Positions 33,601-45,418 of a stretch of DNA of 52,746 nt are shown here, in pieces. The position numbers and the translations under genes are program-made. Position 1 is the first letter of the stretch. Each line of letters starts with the position of its first letter. A model generated the notes under the pieces. The model was not told the DNA's origin. It worked only from the letters and a program-made list of their open reading frames with translations, and did no database searches. This stretch comes from Halocafeteria seosinensis (Eukaryota > Sar > Bigyra > Bicosoecida), in NCBI GenBank assembly GCA_001687465.1, contig LVLI01000523.1, positions 1-52,746 on the forward strand, written 5' to 3'.

Positions 33601-33897
33601 TGCAGGAGGTGGTGCAAAAGTGCCACGACTGTCAATACTGTCCACGCTCGCGTTTCCGAACGAGACTGCCCTCAATTCCGTTTTCTTGGATGGAAATGTA
33701 TCACTGTTGGTCAGAGACGAGTTGGGAAGATTTATTCTGGGTTGAACACGTGACAGCTGAGGAACTCGGGCTGGCAACGCGGGCTCTTCAGAACCATCAT
33801 CAACCTTGAGTGACGGAAACGTAGCCGAATAAGAAGCTGTTGGTTCATCCTCATCCTTTTCGTCTTCAGCTTCTTCTGTCCTGTCTCGCTCATCCAT
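30611..33897 (-). CDS. MscS-family mechanosensitive ion channel with degenerate EF-hand
   Basis: Exons 33897-33011, 32938-31984 and 31924-30611 give 1,051 aa. The N-terminus (about 215 residues) is acidic and disordered. TM helices follow at about 225-245 and 260-320, with another near 310-345. A cytosolic segment holds one EF-hand-like unit (D-R-K-K-K-G-V-I-S-V-E-D) in which metal-binding positions 3 and 5 are Lys, so calcium binding is doubtful. Then come the TM helices of the pore, ending A-L-G-S-T-V-N-Q-F-V-Q-G, and the MscS beta domain with P-Y-C-V-G-D-R-V. The order TM, EF-hand, pore, MscS resembles fission yeast Msy1/Msy2, which act in ER calcium and osmotic responses. The C-terminal 200 residues are disordered and Ser rich. 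Start: first ATG after an upstream in-frame stop-free stretch. Confidence 0.88.
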
Positions 33898-34491
33898 AAC
33901 CTCCGTTCCTACAGTGTATGCACGCAATAAAACTGGGTTGAACCAAGCGCCGACACGGAGGCTCTACTCCCTCCTTTCACGATGCTACTGAGTACTACTC
34001 AAGGGTGGTTTAGCACAGACCATCTTCTTCTGTATATGGTATAATGGAGTACCAGTCACTGTGTGCATCGAAAACAGAGCGGCTGCGCCGCGAAGCGACT
34101 AAAACGAGCGGCTCCTTTTGGTTGATGACCACGCCCTCCAACCACTTTATGATTGCAGCATGGAGGCAATACAGACGGTAAATTGGTTTAATTTCGAGTA
34201 CCAACTTTAATAATCCAATCGGTGACAATACAATAGTCTATAGGCAGCCCATGGGATCCCTTGTCGAAGGGAAGCGGCGAAGCACGAGACACTTCACGTG
34301 TTGCAGCTGGAGAGGAAGTTACAACTTGCAACCGAGTCAAGAACAAACCTAAATAAAGAAGATAAATTGGTTTCAAAATGTTGATTGAGGGAGTCATTGT
34401 GAATTCATTTGAACATTAAGAATTGATCGTGCCATTGCTGTCGAGATAGACAGATGGTACAATTGTACAAGGGTAGACAGCTGGTATGTAC
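33898..34491. other. Intergenic region between the MscS and UBE2O genes
   Basis: About 590 bp; both flanking genes are on the minus strand. Two minus-strand open frames (34010-34228 and 34188-34397) lie here. I could not join them or find a motif, so I see no supported gene. Confidence 0.35.
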
Positions 34492-37400
34492 TCAACAACT
34501 TGCGGTCAATGCTTCATGCAATTGCCCCCGCACTTTCTTCAATGTGATGATGAAACCTTTACCCAAGCAACTTTTCGGTAGAATCCTTGCCAAATTTTGT
34601 GCCTCGGTAGATGCCGAGCTGCGAAGCAGCTCCGCAATAGCCGAGCCGCCATCAGCTTCGACGCCTTCCAAAGACAGCAAATCGTCACAAATATTCAACA
34701 ATCTTTCACCATACTTATCGAAATAAAGACGAAAAAGCTCGGAAAGACAGCCAGGCGGATCTCTGATATACTTGATCGTAGTTTGTAGGGAGAGAAGAAA
34801 AGCAGCTTCGTTGTAACTTCGTGCTGACGCTTCGCCTTCTAGAGTTGTTGTTTGTCGATCGTACCCTGCTTCGCAAAAGTATGGGTATTCCACAAGGATC
34901 AAGCCTTGTACGCTTACAAGCAGCTGTAACAAACTGCTGCTCCCAGGTACCCATATTTGTGTTCCCTTCCCTTGCCATGTACCTAAAAGACTGAGACACA
35001 CTTTTCCATCTTCATACAGGTTGGGATTTAATCGCTCCGATACGCGGCTGTGGTAATGGACAGCTGGAGGTTCGGTGGGATAATAGGATGACAGTGTAAA
35101 GTCAAAAACGAACAACATATGCGTATACGGCGTGCCAGGAGGGCCACACACGACTGCGCGCAGAAAAGCAGTCGCATCCTCAAAAGCAAGGAGCAAGATC
35201 CCGGGAGGAAGGTTATTCCTCAGTTCTTGTAACTCCCGCTGCAGTGACATCGCTGCTCGAGCCGGCAAGTTCGCAGCGATGTTAGCCTGACTGTACGTCA
35301 CGCTCCGGTTACTTTCAGGATCCTTGATGAGAAAATCCGTGGGACACTTCGGAAGCATCACGAGGCTATCGACACCACCATTGTTAGATTCGGTAACCCT
35401 ATCTAAGGCATCTACCCAGCGCTGGAATGATGTCATCCTCGGCAACGTTACCTCTTCTGTACGGATAACAGTGCTTGTATGATTCAAACTTACTCCATGG
35501 TTCGATGAGTTCCTATCCAGGTTGTCGTTGGAAATATTTGGTAACTCTATCGTATGAGCTAACATGCGACATATTCTGTCAACGTATGAAGCCGCGGATG
35601 TCGACGTAGATGCCTCGGTATGTAGTAGCGCCTCTCGGAACCGCGTAAGGGCATCGTCGGAGATGTCTTTCTCAATGCCCAAACGCCGCACTAAATCGAC
35701 AGCAGTATCTATATCTTCCTTTTTTCTTTGCCTTGGAGATTCCGCCCCAAGAGATGCCAAAATTCGCAGCAAACCTAGAAAAGCACTAGCCCACTCCCGT
35801 CGCGCTGTCCTGCTTGTTGAGCTCATGATCTCTGCCAAAGAAGATTCGAAACGATCAGCTATGTCACCTCGAACAGAATGAGTGGATTCATGCGACCCAG
35901 CTTCAGTAACGGAGGTGGTGGTAGCAGTAGATGCGTTCGTTTCGGAGACAAGTGCGGTTCCTGATTGAGAAGTTGAAGCGTCAATAGACACAGTGGACGT
36001 TGCGTGCTCGTCATCAGTGGCCCATGCCTCCGCAAAATTGCCATAGTGTCCATCACTCAAAGCGCAGGAGTGGGGAATTTCCTCCTCCTCCACAGTATCC
36101 GATTCATCTGTTTCTGACTCCTCTTCGCCTTCCTCTTCGTCAGTGAGAGCTACAAGTCCCAGAGGTGACACTGTCATATTTTTGTGACCAGAATAGTGCA
36201 CAACCGTATACCCGGTAACGGGGTCAACAAAAAGAACCTCTCCAATGATTTCGGGTACCCCACTAGAGCTGTCAAGCCGCCGGAGACTGTCGGCTTTAAT
36301 TCGTCTCGTAGAGACGGCCAGCACAAGCTGAGTCAGGAATTTCTTATACAGTGGATGATCCACGAGCTCATAGGCAGATACTTCCTCAACATCACCAGTG
36401 ACCAGGATATTTCGGTAAGATTCACCCAATTTACTTATAGCACTAGATTCTGTGTCCACTTCTGGCACCCGAAACTCGTCAAGTATTCCACAGTACTTGA
36501 GTAGATCCTTCAAGCTACTCTGCACATTAAAGACCTGACTATCGGTTTGTTTCAGGGAATTCAGCCGTTCTGTGGAAACCATCCATCTCATTTCCTCGCA
36601 GATCGAAGCATGCTCCTTCTTGGGCAGTAGCAACTGCAGCCAAGTATCCCCAAGCCAGTGCGTTTCTCTCGAGTCATCATAAAGGTTGTCGCTTTGTAGC
36701 CATCTCACAACCGCGGTTCGCTGTGCCGCGTCCGTTCGTAGTACAACCCCGATCTTTTCATCTACCCGCACTTCACTGGTGAGTTCAGGTTGAGGGCTCA
36801 CATAGTCTCCTGGTGCTACATCATGAGCTGCTACATCAAACGGTTCTCGCAACTGTGTCGTTCGCACGTTGTGACTTACCGTGGCATCATCCCACAGAAT
36901 GTCAACAAACGTTGCCGTTCGACAGACTTGTAGGCAAATACTCGAGCTGTCAAATAAAATCCCTTGGCGGAGGAAAGAGGGGATCATCTTCTCATCCAAG
37001 GCATATAAATGCTCCCCAGGGCTCCAGCTCGTTTTACCACGAACGAAATCAGAGAACAGATTTCCAAACAGCCTTGTTCTGAAAAGATCCAGAGACTGCT
37101 GAAAGTCTTCAGCACTCAGGCACATGTATTTGTACCGATTCGAGGAGTGCATCTCCTCGTAGATCCCAGGTAGACGAGGTACTTGAAGCTCTATGGTCAT
37201 GTGAACCGCTTCGCCTCTAGCAAACGCCTGTTCACTAGCTCTTTTAACATCGTCTACGGTACCACAAGGAAGACAAGAGCCATGGTTTGCTGTAGGCAGC
37301 TCCAAGTGTTCATCGCTTTCCCCTTCCGGCTCAACCAAGGTATGAACTGCCTGGAACACTTGAGCAGAGCTATCAGTTCCCTGAGCACCCTCCTTCAGCA

Positions 37401-38307
37401 TGCTTAAAATCTCCTCGGGAACATTGCTTTGCCATTCAATGAAAAATCCAAACGGAAACATCTGTATAATAACACCTGAAAAATAATTGTCTGTTGGTTC
37501 ACCCCGGATCCATATCGCACTTTTCCAGTAGTTTACAGGCGCGAAAACCCGTTGACCGGGAAAAAATGGGTCATCAAATTCAATACTTTCCTCTATGGGT
37601 CGCACTTGATCTGTTATTGTATGCATACACACACTTCCATTGGAAAACCGTACGACAAACGCCATGGAGAATCTCAAGATTTTCCCTAAGCAATTATCAT
37701 AAGTAAACTCCTGTTCGTCCTGCAAAGGGCCTATAGGAAACGCATGGTGTGCATCAATCCAACCCAAAGCGTCATTCGCATCGCGGTCATTTCCATATAT
37801 GTCGTTACTTGAGGACTTTGCCGGACGGACGTACAACTTCTGTCGGAAATTCTGTACTGTGCCATGCATTTGACGTATCGCAGTTGCTTCGTCATTCCTG
37901 ACAACTACCTCCCCTATTTCAAAATACCGGTCTAGTAATTCCACTGATTGATCCTGGTCATTCACTTTGTACGTTTCTCCGCCAGCAGGAAACTGGGCAA
38001 AAGCTTCTCCTGCAACGCGCAAAGCAAGCAAAAAAATGCCCTACGAGCATGAAGTCTACCACGTAGACCTAGAATCTCACATACCCTCTTCCAAGTCACT
38101 GAGCTCATTACTATCCATGGAATCAGAGTCACTATCATCATCATCTTCAAAAAAGGTACATGATACTTCCCCGATCCCATACTGGGGGTGTCCAATGCTG
38201 TCTCCCGTGAATAGCCTGGCGTTATGGGTACGACTCTCGCTATGAGCATGCCCCTCATGACCTCCTTCATCCTCCACTCTTGTCGGTGCAATTCGTCTCC
38301 TCACCAT
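34492..38307 (-). CDS. Large E2 ubiquitin-conjugating enzyme, UBE2O (plant UBC23/24) type
   Basis: Exons 38307-38085 and 38009-34492 give 1,246 aa. The UBC domain is near the C-terminus (about residues 985-1150). It has the catalytic Cys at about position 1079 in N-L-Y-E-D-G-K-V-C-L-S-L-L-G, followed by W-V-P-G-S-S-S-L-L-Q-L-L and V-E-Y-P-Y-F, which are diagnostic for the UBE2O/UBE2Z/BIRC6 group. The long N-terminal part carries several SH3-like repeats (for example E-I-G-E-V-V-V-R-N) and an acidic Ser/Thr-rich middle. In the family UBE2O acts as a combined E2/E3 on orphan and basic proteins; the plant relative PHO2 controls phosphate transporters. Substrates here are unknown. Confidence 0.9.
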
Positions 38308-38750
38308 GATATCTTGCAGCTCTATCAGACACAAATTATCCCCGTGTTATGCGTGAATGCCTCGCAAAGAAGCACCAGGACGTCAAAGTCAAACCACTCT
38401 CCCACCACACTATATTCACTACCACAGCTCAACACGCACACCAGAACGCGATGAAGAAACCAAAGACTACTAATCATCAACACTGTGAGGGTATTCTAAA
38501 TGAGGCTATGGCAGTACCATCCTCGTGTCAGTGTTCGAAACAGAAGGACACTTCAAGCGGGAAACTATCCCCCTCCTTCGCGAATCAGAAGCAGAAGTTA
38601 CGAAACCTGAGTTGATAGTGGACATTGTTCAATTTCTATAGTGAAATAAAATGCTGAATTTCATGACCTCTGCATGTTACGGCCGGACCGCAAGAATGAC
38701 GCTACGATGGTAGGCACACCTACTGCGAAACCAGGATTGCGTTAATCAGA
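38308..38750. other. Gene-poor stretch upstream of UBE2O
   Basis: Contains an 88-codon ATG frame at 38349-38615 without motif. I do not call a gene. It should include the UBE2O promoter. Confidence 0.35.
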
Positions 38751-39844
38751 GCAGTGAAGGCACGCAGGCACGACAATAAAAACCTCGAAGAACTGCGAAA
38801 GGAACTCTTGGTAATCTGCTTTTTCGCTGGTGATAAAGAGGCCCGTGTTGCCTTCGCGCAGAAAAACTTCAAGCACATATTCCTTAGCGATAGAGAGAAC
38901 AAAGCTAGAACAAAGGTAGAATCGTGGATGCAGGCTCACAATAATTATTTCGAAGATATTGGATGGGGTAACTTAGCTCATGATAATATTCAAGCTCGCC
39001 TTGTAGCTTTGATACGGGAAATATGTCACGCTAAACAAGAGTGTAACGTGGGAAGAGAAGGAGGAGAAGTTAGAAAACAAATAAAAGAACTTGGGGACCG
39101 AATGGACCGATTTCAGGATGATTTGGACCGCATGAGAGAAGACATTCGTCATATTAAAGTGGTCGGTGGAGGCGACCCATGGGACATGATTACTCAAAAG
39201 AAAACACCAACGTTTTCTGTCCCATCGTGTCAAACAATTTTATTTCGGGAGGTACGACCCCAAGACGAAGAGCTATAAATTTCGACCGCGGTGTCAGCTA
39301 CTTGGTTCCCGTGAGTCGAAGTGTAGGGTCGCTCATCTCTGCCCCGTTTCTAGAGCAAAGTTCCTGAGACAAGGGGGGGGGGTAAGAATCTGACGTAAAC
39401 AATGCGCGAAATATTCTGTACCTAAAACAGAGGTTGAAGAGATGTTTGATTTGAAGCAGCTAACGTTCATGTGGAACTTCTTGAATGATGAGTTTTTCAC
39501 TGTGGTGATGAACGAGGGTATCCGAAACCGAAAACCATATCTCCATTTGAGAAAACTCCACTTTAGGAAACGTGGTAAAAGACCTTGGAAAAGGATATTA
39601 GTCAATCATGCTCAGGCTGCGTTTTCAGCAAATCCCGATCATGTGTTTAAGAGAGAAGACGTATAACCTTTGGTTACTTCATCCGTCGTCGTACCCGGGC
39701 TGGAGGTTCAATAAATTTGATTCTGTGGCAACGTTTACTGCTGGCAAACAACTGAACAACTCTGATGAATGGGCGGAACCAGCGCGCAGCGGTGAACACG
39801 ACGTTGAAGATAGGGATACGGGAACCATAGAAGGGGAGATGTAG
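38751..39844 (+). pseudogene. Frame-broken coding region of unknown family
   Basis: Three or four protein-like open segments lie end to end in different frames. Segment 1 is 38754-39278: helical and charged, with L-E-E-L-R-K-E-L-L and a later coiled stretch, and no ATG start. Segment 2 is about 39199-39382: F-Y-F-G-R-Y-D-P-K-T-K-S-Y-K-F. Segment 3 is 39442-39666, after a possible intron 39383-39432. Segment 4 is about 39650-39844: P-G-W-R-F-N-K-F. The shift between segments 3 and 4 could be a single-base indel. A run of ten G at 39373-39382 could hide a length error. Either this is a decayed gene, perhaps from a mobile element, or a real spliced gene I could not model. No family recognised. 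Confidence 0.4.
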
Positions 39845-40159
39845 TATGTTGGCACCGGAAACGAGAAGCGTTCCTTAGGGTGATTCTGGGGATGGTATCG
39901 TCCATTCAAGGAATTATCGCGACGAGACCGAATCAACTGGTACGCGAAGTACATGTACTCTGAAGCAGGTACACTACAATGTACACTTGTAGACTGTACT
40001 GCACTACAATACCAGCTGACAGTAAATTATCCATCAAGTGTCTTCAAAGTCGATAGATTCATATTGTCCGTGGTTCAGCAAAAACGGGACCATTATTCGT
40101 GACTGTTCTTCTAAAATAGTAACAACGATAGTTAGGTGCACAACTTGACTAATTGGTTC
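39845..40159. other. Intergenic region
   Basis: No coding segment or RNA gene seen between the frame-broken region and the dispersed repeat. Confidence 0.4.
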
Positions 40160-40236
40160 GGGCGCATACCGCTCCTCGTTAAGAAGATGCGGTCAATTCC
40201 CCGGCCGGTGGGCTCCGTCACATTTGTGTGTGTGGG
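40160..40236. repeat. Dispersed repeat, copy A
   Basis: About 77 bp that match the sequence at 52668-52746 at roughly 90 percent in the same orientation. Shared blocks include ACCGCTCCTCGTTAAGA, CCCGGCCGGTGGGCT and GTCACATTTGTGTGTGTG. The flanks differ, so the repeat boundaries are close to these coordinates on the left side. It may be a SINE or MITE fragment; no terminal inverted repeat is seen. Confidence 0.8.
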
Positions 40237-40533
40237 TCAGACCCCCTGTGAAACTTCGAGAGTTGACTCTATCCGCCTTGGAAACAATTGACTATGCCCC
40301 ACGCAAGGAGAAATATAGCAAATACTTGCCTGCTACCAAATTAAGCCTTCAATCGCTTATCCACCACGTTAGCGAATAACGTCCACAGGATTGAGTTCTT
40401 CACGCATGCCGGGATCGACACCTTCACAAAGTCATCCCGTGAGTTTGACGATTGCTGGATTGTCCTATAGTTGTTGGAATGTTAGACATAGTACACGTAG
40501 AGTCACCCCGAGTATAGAGAATCACACTGCACG

Positions 40534-41389
40534 ATGGCGAATCAGGCAGCGAAGAAAGGGGCACAAAGGGCCAGTCGGGCTTTGACGATCTGGATCTCGG
40601 TCGTGATTGCGGTTTATGTAAGTGATCTCCTTCATAAGGACGAGTGTACATACGATAAGTCCATCCTTTGCCGTATTGGCTGCAAGTTAATTGCTCGTCC
40701 TTTTGTGTGTGTTTTTGCGTGGTTGCAGGCCACATACCTTCCAGTGGCTTTCTATGTAGACGACCCTACATCATGGAGCTGGTTATACTTCGCATGGCAG
40801 GCTGCGTTAGGAGTTACATATTACGTGGCCATTACTGGCATTGCTTCTTCGGCTGAACAGGGGAATGAAGGAGCGTACGTTGGCGAAAGAGATACAGTGA
40901 AGACCGAAAACCGCGGCCACGCGTTGTGCTATGCAGATTGTACCACGACTTGATATACCTTATCATTGCGTCTCAACTGGGGTCTTTGTATTCCTACCGA
41001 GCTTGGTGGATAATGATTTCGGTATGTTAAACATGGGTCCGAATTGCTGCTTTCGTACAGAACCATCTTCGTTTCCTCAGATCCCTCTATATGGTCTCTA
41101 TAAGGGGTATTCCTTTTACAGGAGTTTCCAAGGACAGAGCGCTAGTGACAGCAAAGAAGTAATACTGGAGTGTTTTCTCGATTTATTGATGGTATATATG
41201 CTGTTACTATGAATATGTTGTCCCTCTACAGCAGGAAGAAGATAGTGCCAAGAATGAAGAGAGAAGGAAGCTGAGACAACGAAGGCGGCAGCAAAAGTAA
41301 GTACAAGGTTTCATAGCTGGGAGAAAGCGCCTCTTGTTTATCGTGATGTTCTCCTAAGACATAACTAATTCAGAAAAGTTCGTGGATAA
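40534..41389 (+). CDS. TMEM208/SND2-type ER membrane protein
   Basis: Six exons (40534-40617, 40729-40874, 40937-41021, 41081-41158, 41232-41296, 41374-41389) give 157 aa. Hydrophobic helices at about residues 13-35, 44-65 and 80-110 are followed by I-P-L-Y-G-L-Y-K-G and a basic tail (R-K-L-R-Q-R-R-R-Q-Q-K). The order, short length and tail match TMEM208 and yeast SND2, which take part in SRP-independent targeting of proteins to the ER. The last exon adds only five residues; if the perfect GTAAGT donor at 41297 is not used, the protein ends two bases later at an in-frame TAA. No one exon is long enough to show the family on its own. Confidence 0.8.
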
Positions 41390-41867
41390 GTGGCACTGAG
41401 TGTCACACGTTGCTTGCGCCCAATGCTTCAAAGTTGTCGAAGTCGACGGCTGGGGAATTCGCGTTAGGCCCGCACGGTAGGATCATATTGTACTCCGTTC
41501 GCCAGAAGTCTTTCTAAATGTCTATGAATTCCTATCGTTTAATTCTCGCATAACAGTTTTAGAATTTGAAGCCATATCCCTATGCAGCTAAGCTCTTGTG
41601 CACGTAAACATCTAACTCAATCACTGGATCATCAATCAAACAACTTTCATTTTGCTTTGTTAAAGCTATCATTCGTTCTTTGAATTTCTACCACTTACGT
41701 CCCCCGGAAATCTCAAGAAGCCAATCCAGCTTAGCTACTCCATGAGTCAAATTCAAACTCAGTCTGCCTCAGTCAGTGACCATATATTGTCCGGATTGTT
41801 AATTAATCTGCATCGTTGTTATTTAGATACGGATAACAAATTTAATTGGAACGTTCTTGTCTTGGTC
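41390..41867. promoter_or_regulatory. Intergenic region upstream of cyclin H
   Basis: About 480 bp, AT rich. An in-frame extension upstream of the cyclin ATG is open back to 41742, so the start could lie further upstream, but the extension is not cyclin-like. Confidence 0.4.
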
Positions 41868-43684
41868 ATGGCGCAGTTTTTGGATTCCTCCCAGTATCAA
41901 ACGTGGTTCATCAAGGACCCCAAGGCGCTCCGTACGTGAAGCTTTGTTGCCATGCCAAATAATAGACGCTTTCCCAACACCGGTAAACAATTGATGAATT
42001 AATTGTATTCGCCTCTGCGGTTCAACAGGTACTCTTCGGGAGGAAAGATATGAATACAGCGTGCATAGAATCAAAGAGGTGAGTGCCTTCCAAACCTCCC
42101 TAAGGGCCCAGGTCTTAGTAGTTTATGTTGTCTGCAGAAGTACCAAGCATATGCCGAGGGCGGACAGCAATCCAGCGCGACGAATGTGGATGCGGATGCT
42201 TCCTCTATGGGGGATAATGGCAAAGGTGAGACCATGAACGTGCACCGTGCTATAGTGGCTGACTAATTTCAAAGTCGGACGTCTATTGGAGCACCCAGGG
42301 TCTTCCGCCTCCAGCAATGCCACCAGCCATAAACGACCAGGACATAATACCGACGCAGGTAAGCATGCATTACGGATATGCGAGTGGACCTGTCGTTTAT
42401 CTGTATAGACGACTTGCCCTCACAGAGAGGCCGACAAAGCGACAATGCTTGGATATAGATTTGGACTTCCCGACGGTACGTTTTGTTTCGACGATCAAAA
42501 AACACAATCTTTGGTGTATATTGCGTCTCACAACTGCAGCTTGACGAAGAGTTGCGAATGTTAAGAGCGTATGAACAAAAGATCATGCGGCTCTGTTCGA
42601 CGTTGAAATTTAACCCAGCAATCACAGCAACTGCAATTACGTTCTTCAAGAGATTCTATTTAACGCGTTCGCCATTGATCATTACGCCTGATAGCATAAT
42701 GTAAGCACAATCATTTCTAATAAAAGGGTGCCGTAGAAGCTTCTGATGTGGTCGCAGGTACACTGTAGTTGTTTTGGCCATCAAAGTCGAAGCATGCCCA
42801 TATACCGAGGTGTCTTCGTTCATAAGAGCATTGGCAGAATTCGTCGGATGTGAACAATCTGAGATAGTCCAAAACGAGATGATTGTACTTGCGGGAATAA
42901 ACTTTGATCTTACAGTCCATCATCCGTTCCGTTCTCTGAGAGGACTCCTCCGACTGCTGCAGATGCAGAGCAATGTAACAGCTGAGGATATTGAACTTCC
43001 ACCGTGGAAAGACGATCCGTGGGGTTATCTAGAGAGCAGAGCGAAGCTCTTCATTTACCACTCGCTTGTAAGTGTTTATGTAAGCGAACTCGGTGGGTGC
43101 TCCTAATGGTAGAGTCACTTCCCTTGCTACAGACTACGGATGCACCGCTACTCTATACACCGGGGCAGTTGGCGTTAGCCTCGTTGCAACTGGCCGTTCA
43201 CCGTGATTGTAAAGAACTCCCATCGGAAACGCTAAAGCAACCAGTACCTTCATGTCTTATCTCCAAAGTAGATGCAATCCTAGATCAACTAGAGGATACA
43301 GCGTTACTGAGGTACGCGGAAGCAGATTCATTCGGAAACTGTTCCGCAGATGCCGATGCAGCATCATTTAAGCAAATGGCCGATTTCAGTGAAGAGCGAA
43401 AAAAAGAACTGAGAAACAAACTTGCTCCTTTGCGCGCCAGCATATTCGAAGCAGCAAACGAACCTGATCTTAGTCAAGAGGTTACACATATCTGCAAGAA
43501 GGCGGCAAAAGTCGTGGATCCCTCAATGGTCTCCGGCACTCAAGCAAACTCCGCCCGGCAGAAGGCCAAGGCCAAAGTGAAGCAACAGCGAGAGCAAGAA
43601 AAACGTGCCAAAAAAGAACAAGCTGTCGCGGCAGAGCAGGAGAATCTTGCAAACTCAGGGTTCTGCCGGGTCCTATTCTCCTAG
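41868..43684 (+). CDS. CCNH: Cyclin H, CDK7/TFIIH partner
   Basis: Eight exons (41868-41931, 42029-42078, 42138-42225, 42275-42358, 42426-42475, 42540-42700, 42758-43067, 43133-43684) give 452 aa. The N-terminal helix (S-S-Q-Y-Q-T-W-F) resembles the start of cyclin H. The first cyclin fold has A-T-A-I-T-F-F-K-R-F-Y-L and then Y-T-V-V-V-L-A-I-K-V-E. The second has F-D-L-T-V-H-H-P-F-R and P-L-L-Y-T-P-G-Q-L-A-L. These are the cyclin H/C hallmarks, and H-H-P-F-R points to H. In the family it activates CDK7 in the CAK complex and TFIIH. The linker between N-terminal helix and fold is longer than usual, with Ser/Ala-rich exons 3-5, and the Lys-rich C-terminus is also longer. It ends 10 bp from the stop of the converging gene. 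Confidence 0.88.
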
Positions 43685-43694
43685 TCGTGTCCTA

Positions 43695-45418
43695 TCAGAT
43701 GCCACTACTTTCATCAGTTTTGGATTTCAAATTGACCCGGATTTCACGCCTATGGGTTGTGCCGCCTCGTCGACGGGAGTCGTTCAGATTCGTCGTCGAT
43801 CTTTCCGTGTTATTTGTGGTTCGTTCAGTTTCACCTCCATCAGTAGACAGTAAGCCCGGTTTAGACGCTTTATGATTCTGACTTCCACTGTTTTCTTGGG
43901 ACGATGATTGCCTCGACGACGGGCGAGCCTTTTCTTGTGGCTGTTCCTTTAACTTCAAACCTGTGCTCGCTGGTTGCTTCTGAACAGACCTTTGCTGGCT
44001 GTGTCTACTGTCCGACCGATGTTCGGAAGGTTTATATTCTTTTACTACCCTCTCAAAATCTATTATGTAAGACCCTACGACCTCAAGCTGTTGCAGAGCA
44101 CGAAGAATATCATTTTCAACTGTATTCGCCTCTTGACCTCTTCCATCGCCTTTAGTCTTAGGCTTTTGACTGAGAAATTGCTTGTTTTCATTTGACTTTT
44201 TATGTGCTTCTTCTTCATTTTCTTGAAGCTCGGCCTCTTGAGCTAGTTCTTCAATCTCCCGCGGCTGATGCCGAATACGGGGTCCATGTTGTGACTTCGC
44301 ACATCGGTTATACAAGTGCGACACCGACTGCAAAGCCTGTCCCATCTCAAGCAGCTTAAAGCTCTGTTGCTCTTTTGATGCATCCTGCCTCGCTAACTCC
44401 TCATTCGCAGTTTGTTTCTTTCGATCAAAATCTGTTCGCAAAGTTTCGTAGTTGTTCGTACTCGCAAGAGCCTGGCTCTCAAATGTACTTTGTAAGGCGT
44501 TCAAGGCCTTTCGTCTTTCTTCAGTTTCCTCTTTGAGCGTCTGTTGCTCACTTTGTAGTTTGTTATTCGCCTCTTTCAAGGTGAAGTACCTTTGCACGAT
44601 AGAACCCACGTCCGCGAATTCATCTGAGCGATGGTTGAGTACCGATTTCATGAAGTTGCTATATCTTCGTACTGCTCAAGCACAACCCTCGAGAGATAAT
44701 TGGTAAGACTATGCAGGCTAAAAACCACGATGCACTTACATTCTTCAATCCGTTTTTCATAGTGATTTGCTTGCTCGCGTTCTTGATCAAGTTCGTCCTC
44801 CAGGCTCTCCTCTTTCTCGAGAAGCTCCTGGCGAGCCTTACGTTCTTGAGCTTCTCGGTTTTCGGCTCGTAGACGTTTGGCTTCATTGTGCTGTAACGAG
44901 AACTCATACATTCAGCGTGTGAGATAGCAAAATCTACCCACCCTACGAAACACTTACAGTGACTGTCTTGTTGAAGTGTATGAGAGTGGACTGCAAATCT
45001 AAGTCCTTCTTTCGCAGAGCCTCCTCGCGGCGACGAAATGCTTCCTGGGGTGAATAAGTAAGTCACCGTTACTCTTACGAAACTAAGCGCCTTGTACTGA
45101 CGAAGTCATTCTTACCTCGCGTCTGGCAAACTCCTCTTTTTGCGCGTCCAGAGCCTCTTGGACCTGCAAGAGGGGGATAACCGTGTCGCATCACAGTGGA
45201 ATCCAGACCAAATGTGGATCCCAACCTACCTCATACATTTGCCGACGCTTCTCGAGCAATCGCGTCGCTGGCGTGACATCGTCCAACACCAGAGACTGCA
45301 GTTGGAAATTGGTCTTATCATCCTGACCCTGGGCTGCATTCCCAGTAGCAGCAGCACTTCCTCCCGTGGCTGCCGCAGCTCCTCCGGTCTCCTCTTCCTT
45401 CTTTCCTGTTGCGCTCAT
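43695..45418 (-). CDS. DUF4200 coiled-coil ciliary protein (CCDC42/CFAP73 type)
   Basis: Exons 45418-45230, 45163-45116, 45044-44958, 44890-44740 and 44671-43695 give 483 aa. After an Ala/Gly-rich N-terminus the protein shows the DUF4200 signature: P-A-T-R-L-L-E-K-R-R-Q-M-Y-E, V-Q-E-A-L-D-A-Q-K-E-E-F, R-R-E-E-A-L-R-K-K-D-L-D-L-Q. Coiled coil continues to about residue 370 and includes R-R-Y-S-N-F-M-K-S-V-L. The last 110 residues are disordered and basic. Relatives include CCDC42, CCDC38 and CFAP73/MIA2 of the modifier-of-inner-arms complex, so the organism very probably makes motile cilia. The gene is divergent from the EF-hand gene at 45757, with 338 bp between starts. Confidence 0.9.

Noticed and set aside
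34010-34397. Two overlapping minus-strand open frames sharing a K-P-I-Y-x-L-Y stretch
   Set aside because: They are in different frames with no convincing intron to join them; the likeness comes from about a dozen shared bases and may be chance.
41107-41121. Possible 15-nt intron in the TMEM208-like gene
   Set aside because: It has GT and AG ends but is too short for splicing, and the reading frame is the same with or without it.
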